The notes below the pieces were generated by a model, which did not search any database, was not told the origin of the DNA, and worked only from the letters and a program-made list of their open reading frames with translations. 64,000 nucleotides of DNA from JAHEEL01 sp963785245 (GTDB lineage Bacteria; Actinomycetota; Acidimicrobiia; Spongiisociales; UBA5794): NCBI GenBank assembly GCA_963785245.1, contig CAWAUO010000006.1, positions 310,001-374,000 on the forward strand. The letters are read 5' to 3'. Within the stretch, counting starts at the first letter, position 1. Each line of letters opens with the position of its first letter. This document shows, in pieces, positions 56,445 to 64,000 of this stretch. A program made the translations under genes and the position numbers.

Positions 56445-56693
56445 TCAGTACATCCAGGTAGCCGCGCCGATCGACACCGCCAGGAATGTGAGCACGATCA
56501 AGCTTGCCCACGCGATCCTGCCGACCGTCGCCGCCGCGAGCCCAACCCTTCCGACACCCGTCGCTCGGTTCCACCGGATCGACAACGCGGGGCGTTCGAC
56601 CGGATGACGATCGCGAACTGCCGCCTCAGAAACGGTCTGTCGCGTCGCGAGCATCCAGGCGACTACACCGACCACAACCACTAGCCAATACAT
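56445..56693 (-). CDS. small two-helix membrane protein
   Basis: An 82-residue protein with a hydrophobic helix at residues 1-16 (MYWLVVVVGVVAWMLA), a basic loop, and a second helix at about 58-80 (IAWASLIVLTFLAVSIGAAT). No family is recognised. AGAGG lies just before the ATG, slightly close. It is upstream of the 28-residue peptide on the same strand. Confidence 0.48.
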   Translation of the reverse strand: MYWLVVVVGVVAWMLATRQTVSEAAVRDRHPVERPALSIRWNRATGVGRVGLAAATVGRIAWASLIVLTFLAVSIGAATWMY

Positions 56694-57055
56694 GGCCTCT
56701 CATTTCTGACCTCGCCATCCCTTGCCGAAACCGGCAATCATCCCCCCTCATGACCGAGTCACCGTGTGTGGATGACACTCACGCCACGAGCTCTCGGTAG
56801 CGAGGCTCACCCCTCATTGTCTCCCCAATTTGGGACATCCATAGGGTCGAAGTCCTCGTCCGGATTTCGACGATTGGCGAAGGATGCGATTACGGCTTGA
56901 AACTTGAAAGCCGGATCGACCCAATGCTGCCATCAACCCGACGAAGCGACACGAAGCGGAAGGGACTCGCGAGCGTGAACCCGATGTGGGCACTGAGGCG
57001 ACCGGTGCTCACGGTCGCCGTCAGCTATGCCGGTCCGAAATCGACCGAAAGTGGG
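56694..57055. other. 362-base gap upstream of the thioredoxin operator
   Basis: No gene, repeat or hairpin was recognised. It lies between two divergent genes and should contain a promoter for each. Confidence 0.4.
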
Positions 57056-57074
57056 AATACCCCCTAGGGGTATT
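57056..57074. promoter_or_regulatory. CsoR-family-like operator upstream of thioredoxin
   Basis: The palindrome AATACCCC-CTA-GGGGTATT has perfect 8-base arms and ends 44 bases before the thioredoxin ATG. TACCCC/GGGGTA half-sites are typical of operators bound by the CsoR/RcnR family (copper, nickel, persulfide or formaldehyde sensors). No CsoR gene lies in the window. The position is right for promoter overlap and repression. Confidence 0.7.
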
Positions 57075-57118
57075 AACGTTGCGTGTTGGAGACCGAGAAC
57101 GAACGGAGAACGAACCCC

Positions 57119-57538
57119 ATGCCAACGATCAACCTGACCAAGGACACGTTCGAGGAGACCATCCTCAACAACGACGTAGTTCTCGTCGACTTCTGGGCCG
57201 ATTGGTGCGGCCCCTGCAAGATGTTTGCCCCGACCTACGAGACGGTTTCGGAAAAGTATCCGAACATCGTCTTCGCCAAGGTCGACACCGAGGAACAGCA
57301 GGAACTCGCTGGATACTTCCAGATCCGCTCGATTCCGACGCTGATGGCGTTCAAGGAGAAGATCGGTGTCTTCTCGCAGCCCGGCGCCCTCCCCGAGGAT
57401 GCCCTCGTCGACCTCATCGACCAGATCGAAGGCCTCGACATGGACGCCGTCCGTGAAGAGATCGAGAACGCGAGTGATGATCACGATCACGCTGACCACG
57501 AAAGTCACGATCACGATCACGCGGCGTCGAGTAGCTGA
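57119..57538 (+). CDS. thioredoxin with His-rich C-terminal tail
   Basis: A 139-residue thioredoxin. The ATG at 57119 starts the canonical fold (INLTKDTFEETILNNDVVLV), with active site FWADWCGPCK (Cys30, Cys33) and cis-Pro in IRSIPTLMAF. Ordinary thioredoxins end near residue 110; this one adds an Asp/His-rich tail at about residues 120-134 (DDHDHADHESHDHDH), a likely metal-binding segment. With the CsoR-like operator upstream this suggests a metal- or persulfide-responsive redox protein. The stop lies inside the first copies of an 8-base repeat that leads into the terminator. Confidence 0.92.
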   Translation: MPTINLTKDTFEETILNNDVVLVDFWADWCGPCKMFAPTYETVSEKYPNIVFAKVDTEEQQELAGYFQIRSIPTLMAFKEKIGVFSQPGALPEDALVDLIDQIEGLDMDAVREEIENASDDHDHADHESHDHDHAASSS

Positions 57539-57595
57539 GTAGCTGAGTAGCTGAGTAGCTGAGTAGCTGAGTAGCTGAGTAGCTGAGTAGCTGAG
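57529..57595 (+). repeat. 8-base tandem repeat spanning the thioredoxin stop
   Basis: GAGTAGCT is repeated eight times from 57529 to 57592, plus GAG. The first copies encode the final Ser-Ser-stop of thioredoxin; the last merges with the foot of the terminator stem. Copy number changes would not alter the protein because the stop is in the first two units. Confidence 0.92.
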
Positions 57596-57624
57596 GGCCG
57601 GGACTGACGTCCCGGCCCTCAGCT
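57589..57624. terminator. bidirectional terminator between thioredoxin and DUF2007-like genes
   Basis: Arms 57589-57604 and 57609-57624 pair perfectly over 16 bases (AGCTGAGGGCCGGGAC and its complement) around a TGAC loop. It lies between convergent genes, only 8 bases from the stop of the DUF2007-like gene. Confidence 0.82.
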
Positions 57625-57632
57625 CGTTCTGG

Positions 57633-57848
57633 CTACCGGTTCCCGATCACCAGGTCGGCGATCAGGCGCTGAGCTTCTTCAAGATTCTTGCGGTAGACCA
57701 TCACGTTGAGGCGGTAGGCACCCACCATCCCTGGCTCGGTGATCACCGACGCGGGGATGTCGGCGTCGACGAGTCGACCCCACGCCTCATCGGCAGTTTC
57801 CCGATCGGTGAAAAGCGCCGCTGCTACCAGATCGTCAGGTTTGACCAT
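57633..57848 (-). CDS. DUF2007-like small protein
   Basis: A 71-residue protein with an alternating beta/alpha pattern: LVAAALFTDRETADEAWGRL, DIPASVITEPG, RLNVMVYRKNLEEAQRLIAD. This is the ferredoxin-like pattern of the DUF2007 (putative signal-transducing) family. Its ATG overlaps the stop of the TldE gene (ATGA), so it is the last gene of that operon. Its role is unknown. Confidence 0.68.
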   Translation of the reverse strand: MVKPDDLVAAALFTDRETADEAWGRLVDADIPASVITEPGMVGAYRLNVMVYRKNLEEAQRLIADLVIGNR

Positions 57849-59179
57849 CAGCCCTCAGCTCCGCCCGTGAAGTTCCACGACCCGAGCCGCACCGTCGGCA
57901 CGTACATGATGCCGGGGGCAAACTCCGAGTCTGCGAATCGGGCATCATCGCCCAGACCGAGGATCCTGCCCTCACCGAAGCAATCGACGAACGACTGCGT
58001 GAACCGCAGGTTCGTCACCGCGTCGGTGATGCGACCGTTCTCGATCATGAACGTACCGTTCCTTGTCAGACCCGTCACCACCATCGTCTTCGGGTCGAGG
58101 ATGCGGCAGTAGTTGAACGTCGACACGTAGATGCCCCGCTCGACGGATGCGATCAATGTCTCGACCGACTGATCGCCGCCGCCAACGAACACGTTGGTCG
58201 GGATCGGGCCCCAGCCCTCAGCCCCCGGAACGTTGTTGCCCGTCGAAGCGACGCCGGCCTTCTTCGCCGTCTTCCGATTGTGGGCGACCCCGCGGGTCAC
58301 TCCGTCGGCCACGAGGTCGAGGCGCCCCTTCGGCGTTCCTTCGGTGTCGAACGCCACGCCCATCGCCCTCGGGTCCGTGACGTCGTCCCACATCTGGAGC
58401 TGCTCGTCGAACTGCTTGGTTCCCAGTTCCACAAACGATTGGCCTTCGGACAGCATCTTCCCGTTGAATCCGTAGAACCCGAGGAATACAGCGATCGTCG
58501 CGACCGCTTCGGGAGCGAGGACGACCTCGTACTCCCCCGGTTTCGTGTCGAACGGCGCAGCGGAATCGACGGCGCGTCTGGCGGCGAGTTCACCGACGGC
58601 CGTACCGTCGAGATCACCGATGGCGACTGATGCAGCGTGGGCGCAGCCTGCCGACGTCCCCGTCTGATGGATGCCGTCGATGATGGCGCTCGAGTGTCGC
58701 CCAGATGTCGACTGCCCAATCGAGTTCGCGAACGCTTCGGTCCGACCCTCGGTCTGACAGTACCCGGCAGCCAGCAGACCGTCCCCGGCCCCGACGAAGT
58801 CCTTGACGAGCGCGGCTCGTGCGGCGGGGACGGCGTCGTAGGTTGCCTCGTCAACGTGTGCGACGTCCGGAATCGTGGCCGGCGGCGCAAGCCCCGGCCA
58901 GTCCTCGTCGACCGGCTGCAGCGCGGCCGTGTCGAGCGCCGCATCGACGAACGCCTCAAGAGATTCCGGTGTCGTCACGGTCGTCTGCGTCGAGGCGATG
59001 CGGCCATCGAGAGCGACACGCAGGCTGACGGTCTCGCCATCTTCCGCGACGTTCTGATGAATGAACGAGTTCGCAAACCGGGTCAATGCCAGATTGCCGG
59101 TCGACGCTACGACTTCGGCCTCCGCCCGGTCCCCAACGAGTTCCAGGACCTGCTCGGTGAGTTCGACGGCCCGGCTCAT
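57848..59179 (-). CDS. pmbA: TldE/PmbA subunit of metalloprotease pair
   Basis: A 443-residue U62-family protein lacking the metal-binding motif. The ATG at 59179 overlaps the tldD stop; the frame before it is noise. Features: RFANSFIHQNVAEDGETVSL, DTKPGEYEVVLAPEAVATI and the C-terminal GLTRNGTFMIENGRITDAVT. TldE forms a heterodimer with TldD that degrades unfolded peptides or processes RiPP precursors. No RiPP precursor gene is obvious nearby. Confidence 0.88.
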   Translation of the reverse strand: MSRAVELTEQVLELVGDRAEAEVVASTGNLALTRFANSFIHQNVAEDGETVSLRVALDGRIASTQTTVTTPESLEAFVDAALDTAALQPVDEDWPGLAPPATIPDVAHVDEATYDAVPAARAALVKDFVGAGDGLLAAGYCQTEGRTEAFANSIGQSTSGRHSSAIIDGIHQTGTSAGCAHAASVAIGDLDGTAVGELAARRAVDSAAPFDTKPGEYEVVLAPEAVATIAVFLGFYGFNGKMLSEGQSFVELGTKQFDEQLQMWDDVTDPRAMGVAFDTEGTPKGRLDLVADGVTRGVAHNRKTAKKAGVASTGNNVPGAEGWGPIPTNVFVGGGDQSVETLIASVERGIYVSTFNYCRILDPKTMVVTGLTRNGTFMIENGRITDAVTNLRFTQSFVDCFGEGRILGLGDDARFADSEFAPGIMYVPTVRLGSWNFTGGAEG

Positions 59180-60615
59180 CCGCGCACCCCCACTCTCACG
59201 TTCTTGAACCGTCCCGGTGCTGCCGAGTGGCCCGTGTGTGCGACCTGCATCGGTTGCCCCTTCCCGCAGTTCGGTGTCCCCCAGTGGATCCACTCGTCGC
59301 CGCCTGCGAGACGGTCGAGACTCCCCCAGAACACCGGTCCGATCCCGGTGTACGTGGGATTCCTCAGCATTCGTCCGAGTTCGCCGTTCTTCACTTCCCA
59401 GGCGATCTCGGTCCCGAACTGGAAGTTCAGACGCTTGTCGTCGATCGACCATGAACGGTTGGTCGCCATGTACACGCCATCCTTCGTGTCGGCGATGATC
59501 TCGGCGAGCGATGAGTCGCCCGACAGGAGCCCAACGTTCGTCATACGAACCATCGGCAGTCGGTTGTAGCCATCGGCCCGGACCATGCCGCCGGGAGGCA
59601 GACCGGCCATTGCTGCGGAGTCACGACCGGAGAGCACACCGAGCCAGATGCCGTTCTTGACGATGTCGACGCGCTGCGCCGGCGTCCCCTCGTCGTCGTA
59701 TCCGAAGGTGCCGAGCGCGCCGGGGAGGGTGGCATCGGCGGTGACGTTCATCAGATCCGATCCGAACCGGAAGGTTCCGAGGTTGGGGAGTTGGAGGTGG
59801 GAGGTGCCGGCGAACGCCGCCTCCCATCCGAGGATGCGGTCGAGTTCAATGGCGTGCCCGACCGACTCGTGGATCTGGAGCGCCATCTGCGATCCCTCAA
59901 GAATGAGGTCGGTCTCGCGTTCCTCCATCTCGTCGGCCGCGAGGAGGGCAACGGCCTCTTCGGCAATCCGCTCCGCGTTGGCTGCGAAGTCCCACTTGCG
60001 GATGACCTCGTAGCCGCCGGTCTCGTACTGGCCGAACGACTGCGGATATGAGCGGCGCTGACTCTCCCGTTCTCCGAGGGCGGTGGCGTCGAAGCCGCCG
60101 CCGGACTCGACGATGTGCTGACGAATGCGACTTCCTTGCGAGGAAACGAACCACTTGGTGGTGTCGTAGAAGGTCATGGTGGCGGTCGCGATTGCGATGC
60201 CGTCGACCTCTTGCATCGTCTTGGTCACTCCGATGAGGAGGTCAACCTTTTCGGAGAGCGGAACCGTGAACGGATCTTCGGTGTACGGCGTCTCGTAGGT
60301 GTCCTGGACGACGTCCACGTCGGCGAACTTCATGGCGTCCCCCGGCACCACCGCGCTGGCCCGAGCGATCTCGGCCGCCCGCTCGCCGGCGGCGGTGACG
60401 GCAGCGCGGGCCAGGTCCGCGGTGGCGAAAAAGCCCCACGAGGACCCGATGAGGGCCCGGACTCCGACACCGGCCTGTTCGGTGCGATCGAGCGACTGCA
60501 CGGCCTGGTTCTGAACGTCGATCGCCTCCTGCTTCGTGACCACGACGCGAGCGTCGGCGTACGCGGCCCCGGCAGCGAGGGCTCCCTCAACGGCGGCTTC
60601 TGCATGTTCATACAT
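59176..60615 (-). CDS. tldD: TldD metalloprotease subunit
   Basis: A 479-residue U62-family peptidase with the zinc motif HESVGH (HExxxH) at residues 249-254. The ATG at 60615 gives the usual N-terminus (EHAEAAVEGALAAGAAYADA). C-terminal family block: WEVKNGELGRMLRNPTYTGI. It is translationally coupled to TldE by a 4-base overlap. It partners TldE in the cytoplasm. Confidence 0.92.
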   Translation of the reverse strand: MYEHAEAAVEGALAAGAAYADARVVVTKQEAIDVQNQAVQSLDRTEQAGVGVRALIGSSWGFFATADLARAAVTAAGERAAEIARASAVVPGDAMKFADVDVVQDTYETPYTEDPFTVPLSEKVDLLIGVTKTMQEVDGIAIATATMTFYDTTKWFVSSQGSRIRQHIVESGGGFDATALGERESQRRSYPQSFGQYETGGYEVIRKWDFAANAERIAEEAVALLAADEMEERETDLILEGSQMALQIHESVGHAIELDRILGWEAAFAGTSHLQLPNLGTFRFGSDLMNVTADATLPGALGTFGYDDEGTPAQRVDIVKNGIWLGVLSGRDSAAMAGLPPGGMVRADGYNRLPMVRMTNVGLLSGDSSLAEIIADTKDGVYMATNRSWSIDDKRLNFQFGTEIAWEVKNGELGRMLRNPTYTGIGPVFWGSLDRLAGGDEWIHWGTPNCGKGQPMQVAHTGHSAAPGRFKNVRVGVRG

Positions 60616-60786
60616 GTCGGCAATCGTAGCGATCGGCCCGATCGCCGAACGCGCTACCCGGGAGGAACAGGGCAGCCAGGACCGGATTGGGCCCACTGCC
60701 ACGGCTTCTTCGAACTCCAGCAAGACATCTACGCGACGGAAGACATCTACGAAGAGTGCATCGCGACCGGCGAGATCGAAGACTGA
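60614..60786 (+). pseudogene. small His/Cys-containing protein, start in wrong frame
   Basis: The frame ending at 60786 reads DWAHCHGFFELQQDIYATED then YEECIATGEIED, which looks like a genuine small protein with a possible metal-binding WAHCH. No start codon exists in that frame after the tldD start. An ATG at 60614 opens another frame (MSAIVAIGPIAERATREEQG) that would join if one base were missing near 60670-60700. It may be a frameshifted gene or a remnant. Function unknown. Confidence 0.35.
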
Positions 60787-60848
60787 GCCTCCCTCCCGTT
60801 CTCGCGTCGAGGTGGAAGCGGGCTTCCCAGAGTTGCACGAAAGCGCAG

Positions 60849-61157
60849 CTACTCGGTGGCTGGGAGCGGGACGGATGCGGCGTCGACGATGAGGGTGTAG
60901 CAGGCGGGCACGTTCGCGATGAACGCACACTGATCGAGACCGACACACGAGCTTCCGCACGCGGATCCCGAGCAGGCGACGGACTCCCCCGCTCCCGGGC
61001 TCTCGGCCGGTGAGAGCCGGCCCTTCGCCACCAGCACGTCGATCATGCCCGACAGCGCCGACTCCGACACACCGACCCGGTCGGCGAGGTCGGAAGAACG
61101 GATCGGACCTTGAACCGTGCGGAGTTCGTCAACGAGGGCTTCCAGAACAGAGGTCAC
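60849..61157 (-). CDS. feoC: FeoC-like winged-helix protein
   Basis: A 102-residue protein. GTG at 61157 overlaps the feoB stop (GTGA). N-terminal winged helix (LEALVDELRTVQGPIRSSDL, ADRVGVSESALSGMIDVLVA) followed by a Cys-rich part: CSGSACGSSCVGLDQC, four cysteines that could bind an Fe-S cluster as in FeoC. It is the last gene of the feo operon and probably tunes FeoB stability or operon transcription. Confidence 0.8.
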   Translation of the reverse strand: MTSVLEALVDELRTVQGPIRSSDLADRVGVSESALSGMIDVLVAKGRLSPAESPGAGESVACSGSACGSSCVGLDQCAFIANVPACYTLIVDAASVPLPATE

Positions 61158-62860
61158 AGCCCCAACACCTTCGCTCCCTGGAAGAAGACGACGGCGAACG
61201 CCCACGCGATGGCCGTCTGCCCGACAATGCTCAACCACATCCAGCGCGTGCTCGTCTCCTGCCGGATCGCGGCGACGGCTGCCATGCACGGCGTGTAGAG
61301 CAGGACAAACACGAGGAACGCCAGCGCCGCCGCGGCACCGTGGCCCCCGCTCGACTCCTCGAAGCTGACGCGGATCGAGGCCATCAGGCTCGACGGTTCG
61401 TCCTCGGCGTCAGCGTCGGTGAGATCGATACCAATGATGCCCGGCGTGGCTCTGAGGGCCCCGAGCATGGCACCCGCGAATCCCGTGCCGATTTCACGCG
61501 CCGAATCGGCAATCGATGGGCTTGGCCCCTCCACCCCGGCGTCTTCGATTCCGTAGACCTGTGCCATGGTCCCGACCACGACTTCCTTCGCCACGAATCC
61601 GGTGAGGAGCGACCCGGCGGCCTCCCACGTCCCGAAACCCGCCGGGTCGAAGGCCGGAGCGACGGCCCCCGACATCGCGGCGAACGCAGAATCGTCGACG
61701 TCGGTGTCGGCGAATCCTCCGTCGCCACTGACCGGGACCGCCATGAGGAACCACACAACGATCATCGTGCCGAAGATGATCGACCCTGCACCGCCGATGA
61801 ATGCGGTGACCCGCGTCCATGTGTGGAACCAGATCGTTCGAAACGTTGGCAAGCGGTAAGGAGGCATCTCCATGATCGTCGGGGCATGGGAGGTGACGGG
61901 AAGCAGCGTGCGCTTGAGCACCAGTCCGATGGTCAGAGCTACCAAGATCCCGAGGAGGTACATGCCGAAGACGACGAGTCCAGCGTGTTGAGGGAAGAAG
62001 ACGGCGGATATGAGCACGTAGACCGGCAGGCGCGCTCCGCAACTCATGAACGGCACGAGCAGGCTGGTCAGGATCCGATCGCGCTCATCTTCGAGCGTTC
62101 GGGTCGCGTACACCGCCGGCACGGTGCATCCGAAGCCGACGAGCATCGGCAGAAACGCCTTGCCCTGAAGCCCGACGCCGCGCATCACCCGGTCCATGAC
62201 GAACGCTGCCCTGGCCATATACCCCGTGTCTTCGAGGAAGGCGAGGGCCAAGTACAAAGCTAGGAGGATCGGGACAAACACCAATACGGCTCCGACGCCG
62301 GCGATGACGCCATCGATCAACAGGCTCTCAACCCATGTCCCGTCGAGGCCAATCAGGGAGACGAAGCTCTCGACGAAGTGCGCGATCGGTCCTGACACGG
62401 CGCTGTCGATCCAGTCGAGGAATGCCCCGGCGATATCCGTCGTGATCTTGAACACGGCCCACATCAGAGCGAGGAAGATCGGGATCCCGAGGTAGCGGTT
62501 CGTCAGGACCGCGTCGATTCGATCGGTCCGGTCGCGGCTCTTGCCGGTCTGCCCGACGATGGCGGCACGCGGAATCGTGTTCGCTGTCTGGAACCGCGCT
62601 GCGGCGATGGCAGTGTCCGCCTGTTCCCCGAGCGCGCCACGAAGCTCTTCAGCGAGTCGGTCTCGGGTCGCGACCAGGCGATCTCCGCCGTCAAGCGCCG
62701 TCAACGGTTCTACCAGTCCGGGATCCTCGTCGAGAAGGGCCGTAGCAAGCCAGCGCGACGCGTAGCGCTCGGACACGTCCGGGGTCTCTTCGATCTCGCC
62801 AACCAAGAGGGCGATCGCGGTCTCGACGTCGGATCCGTAGTCGACAACAAGCCTGCTCAT
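61154..62860 (-). CDS. feoB: FeoB ferrous iron transporter, membrane part
   Basis: A 568-residue protein that covers the linker and membrane domain of FeoB but not its G domain. The N-terminal linker (RYASRWLATALLDEDPG) is followed by two Gate-type halves: GFGCTVPAVYATRTLEDERD then LVPFMSCGARLPVYVLI, and the second half LTGFVAKEVVVGTMAQVYG. The ATG at 62860 overlaps the stop of the G-domain gene (ATGA). In most bacteria the two parts are one chain, so this is a split FeoB or a frame error at the junction. Confidence 0.9.
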   Translation of the reverse strand: MSRLVVDYGSDVETAIALLVGEIEETPDVSERYASRWLATALLDEDPGLVEPLTALDGGDRLVATRDRLAEELRGALGEQADTAIAAARFQTANTIPRAAIVGQTGKSRDRTDRIDAVLTNRYLGIPIFLALMWAVFKITTDIAGAFLDWIDSAVSGPIAHFVESFVSLIGLDGTWVESLLIDGVIAGVGAVLVFVPILLALYLALAFLEDTGYMARAAFVMDRVMRGVGLQGKAFLPMLVGFGCTVPAVYATRTLEDERDRILTSLLVPFMSCGARLPVYVLISAVFFPQHAGLVVFGMYLLGILVALTIGLVLKRTLLPVTSHAPTIMEMPPYRLPTFRTIWFHTWTRVTAFIGGAGSIIFGTMIVVWFLMAVPVSGDGGFADTDVDDSAFAAMSGAVAPAFDPAGFGTWEAAGSLLTGFVAKEVVVGTMAQVYGIEDAGVEGPSPSIADSAREIGTGFAGAMLGALRATPGIIGIDLTDADAEDEPSSLMASIRVSFEESSGGHGAAAALAFLVFVLLYTPCMAAVAAIRQETSTRWMWLSIVGQTAIAWAFAVVFFQGAKVLGL

Positions 62861-63381
62861 CGAGACTGCTCTCTGGCGCAATGCGCTGCGATCGCTTCGC
62901 GGAGAGGGCCGAGACCCTTCCCCGATCGGGCGACCGTCGCAACCGTCGGTGCCCCGAGTCGCTCTGCCAACACGTCGGCGTCGATCTCAAGACCGCGAGA
63001 CTGCGCAACGTCGCTCATGTTCAAGGCGATCACGGTTGGGACCCCGACTTCGAGAACCTGGATCGCCAAGTAGAGATTCCGTTCGAGGTTGGACGCGTCG
63101 ACGACAACGACAGCACCGTCTGGCGTGCCTCCAACGAGAAAGTCCCGAGCGATCATCTCCTCGGGTGACGAGGCATTGAGGCTGTACGTGCCGGGGAGGT
63201 CGACCAAGAGGAATTCCTCACCGCCCTGGATGAACCGGCCGTCGACCCGCTCAACGGTCTTTCCCGGCCAGTTCCCAACGTGCTGCTTTGCGCCCGTGAG
63301 CATATTGAAGATCGACGACTTGCCCGTGTTCGGGTTGCCCGCGAGGGCGATGACACGAGAGCGAACCGCCGCATCTCTCAC
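62857..63381 (-). CDS. feoB: FeoB ferrous iron transporter, GTPase part
   Basis: A 174-residue G protein domain with all switches: G1 GNPNTGKSS at 15-23, G2 VGNWPGKTVE, G3 DLPGTYSL (Asp61) and G4 NMSD at 121-124. It ends AHCAREQSR just where fused FeoB proteins continue into the linker. The next gene starts by a 4-base overlap. Upstream it overlaps feoA by 4 bases. Confidence 0.92.
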   Translation of the reverse strand: MRDAAVRSRVIALAGNPNTGKSSIFNMLTGAKQHVGNWPGKTVERVDGRFIQGGEEFLLVDLPGTYSLNASSPEEMIARDFLVGGTPDGAVVVVDASNLERNLYLAIQVLEVGVPTVIALNMSDVAQSRGLEIDADVLAERLGAPTVATVARSGKGLGPLREAIAAHCAREQSR

Positions 63382-63617
63382 TGGTCCTCCATTCGGACCA
63401 AGATCGCGTCGGCGTCTGCGCGCCGGATCGAGATGCGCGAACCCATTACGGCGAACTCAACCGGATCGCCGAGTGGTGCGACCCGGACCGCCCGAACCGT
63501 CGCCCCGGGGATCAGGCCCATCTCGACGTAGCGGCGACTTCCGTTGCGCGAGGGGAACCGCACGACGGTGGCCGACCGGCCCATGGGGAGTTCACCGAGC
63601 GGAATGGCCCGCTGCAT
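63378..63617 (-). CDS. feoA: FeoA ferrous iron transport accessory protein
   Basis: A 79-residue SH3-like domain: MQRAIPLGELPMGRSATVV begins it, then RRYVEMGLIPGATVRAVRVA and the C-terminal GSRISIRRADADAI pattern of FeoA. Its ATG overlaps the stop of the DtxR-like gene (TGATG) and its stop overlaps the FeoB G-domain gene (ATGA). It likely contacts FeoB in the cytoplasm. Confidence 0.93.
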   Translation of the reverse strand: MQRAIPLGELPMGRSATVVRFPSRNGSRRYVEMGLIPGATVRAVRVAPLGDPVEFAVMGSRISIRRADADAILVRMEDQ

Positions 63618-64000
63618 CAGGACCCCCCAACCACGATGCCGACGACCAGATCGACCGAGAGGTGGGCGGTGGTTCCTGCGACCGCGATCAGCCGATCGCC
63701 GCTGCCCCCGACCGCGAGGACCTCGACCTCGGCGCCGGGGACGAGACCATGCGCGTTGGTGAAGCCCCTGAGGTCGTGCGGGAGTTCGACGGCGATGACC
63801 GAACGGCGCTCGCCCGCCGATACGGAATCGAGTCGCGTGGCTGTCAGCTCCGGAAAGTCGCCGCTGGAATCGGGGATGGAGTGTCCCCTCGGCCCGGCAG
63901 CCGGATCCCCGAGGTATCCCGAAAGCAGATCCGCGACATCGTCCGGGGTGACGTGCTCGAAGTCGCATGCGACCTCGTCGGCGCGATCCGGCGTGAGGCC
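63617..64000 (-). CDS. DtxR-family iron-dependent regulator, 5' part beyond window
   Basis: Only the C-terminal 127 residues are inside the window. They read DRADEVACDFEHVTPDDVAD and GYLGDPAAGPRGHSIP, matching the metal-binding and dimerisation segment of DtxR/MntR proteins, followed by an SH3/FeoA-like domain (SVSAGERRSVIAVELPHD to HLSVDLVVGIVVGG). It overlaps feoA, so it likely controls the feo operon in response to Fe2+ or Mn2+. The DNA-binding domain is not visible. Confidence 0.85.
   Translation of the reverse strand, partial: GLTPDRADEVACDFEHVTPDDVADLLSGYLGDPAAGPRGHSIPDSSGDFPELTATRLDSVSAGERRSVIAVELPHDLRGFTNAHGLVPGAEVEVLAVGGSGDRLIAVAGTTAHLSVDLVVGIVVGGS

Noticed and set aside
57529..57595. 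Short repeats as a CRISPR array
   Set aside because: The unit is 8 bases with no spacers, so it is a simple tandem repeat. The 21-base and 7-base repeats are likewise spacer-free.

Overview
The window is GC-rich, densely packed DNA from what looks like an actinobacterium, probably an Acidimicrobiia-like or related deep lineage. This is inferred from gene content, not from a marker tree. The clues are an actinobacterial-type Tad/Flp pilus locus with its HAD-hydrolase neighbour, a PimB-like GT4 transferase, an LCP wall-anchoring protein, Ser/Thr-rich lipoproteins, frequent GTG starts and many 4-base ATGA/GTGA overlaps. No rRNA, tRNA, CRISPR array, insertion sequence or origin was found.

Layout. 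1-7.3 kb: topA (cut by the window edge and frameshifted), a GT4 mannosyltransferase, a tandem histidine phosphatase, a small membrane protein and a membrane pyrophosphatase with a K+-dependent signature. 7.6-14.9 kb: a putative envelope-polysaccharide block made of a glycosidase-like lipoprotein, an LCP protein, and an overlapping operon HPt-REC-REC / HEAT-repeat membrane protein / processive GT2 synthase. 15.5-19.3 kb: a Tad pilus operon. 19.4-27.4 kb: HAD hydrolase, MFS exporter with HTH regulator and surface protein, leuCD, and MOSC, isochorismatase and GDPD enzymes. 27.4-31.8 kb: the histidine-degradation operon hutHUI, preceded by a nested inverted repeat. 32-36.8 kb: an M1 aminopeptidase and an M23/LVIVD surface protein. 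37.6-40.9 kb: a lipoprotein plus a haem-importer-like hmuTUV. 41-53.4 kb: a long minus-strand run with an ArsR regulator, a 9-haem cytochrome, a cytochrome b, a NapC-type cytochrome, a 14-haem lipoprotein and a System I cytochrome c maturation set (ccmABCDEF, ccmH, ccmI, ccmG). 54.4-55.5 kb: a hexahaem lipoprotein on a collagen-like stalk. 57.1 kb: a thioredoxin with a His-rich tail behind a CsoR-like operator. 57.6-60.8 kb: a DUF2007-like protein and the TldD/TldE protease pair. 60.8-64 kb: a DtxR-feoA-feoB(split)-feoC ferrous iron operon.

How it fits together. The 37-55 kb stretch reads as one physiological module: haem acquisition, haem attachment to apocytochromes, and at least 36 c-type haem sites spread over four proteins plus a membrane cytochrome b. 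The likely route is quinol to cytochrome b/NapC and then to multihaem proteins in or on the wall. No terminal reductase is in view, so the acceptor is unknown. The feo operon at the end would feed iron into the same economy.

Caution on sequence quality. Several well conserved genes (topA, hmuV, ccmA, ccmB twice, ccmC, ccmF twice, ccmH, the NapC-type gene) are interrupted by frame changes. Ten are in the same direction, as if each carried one extra base. Local assembly error is the simplest reading, but the bias and the clustering at 40.8-49.4 kb are worth checking in reads.
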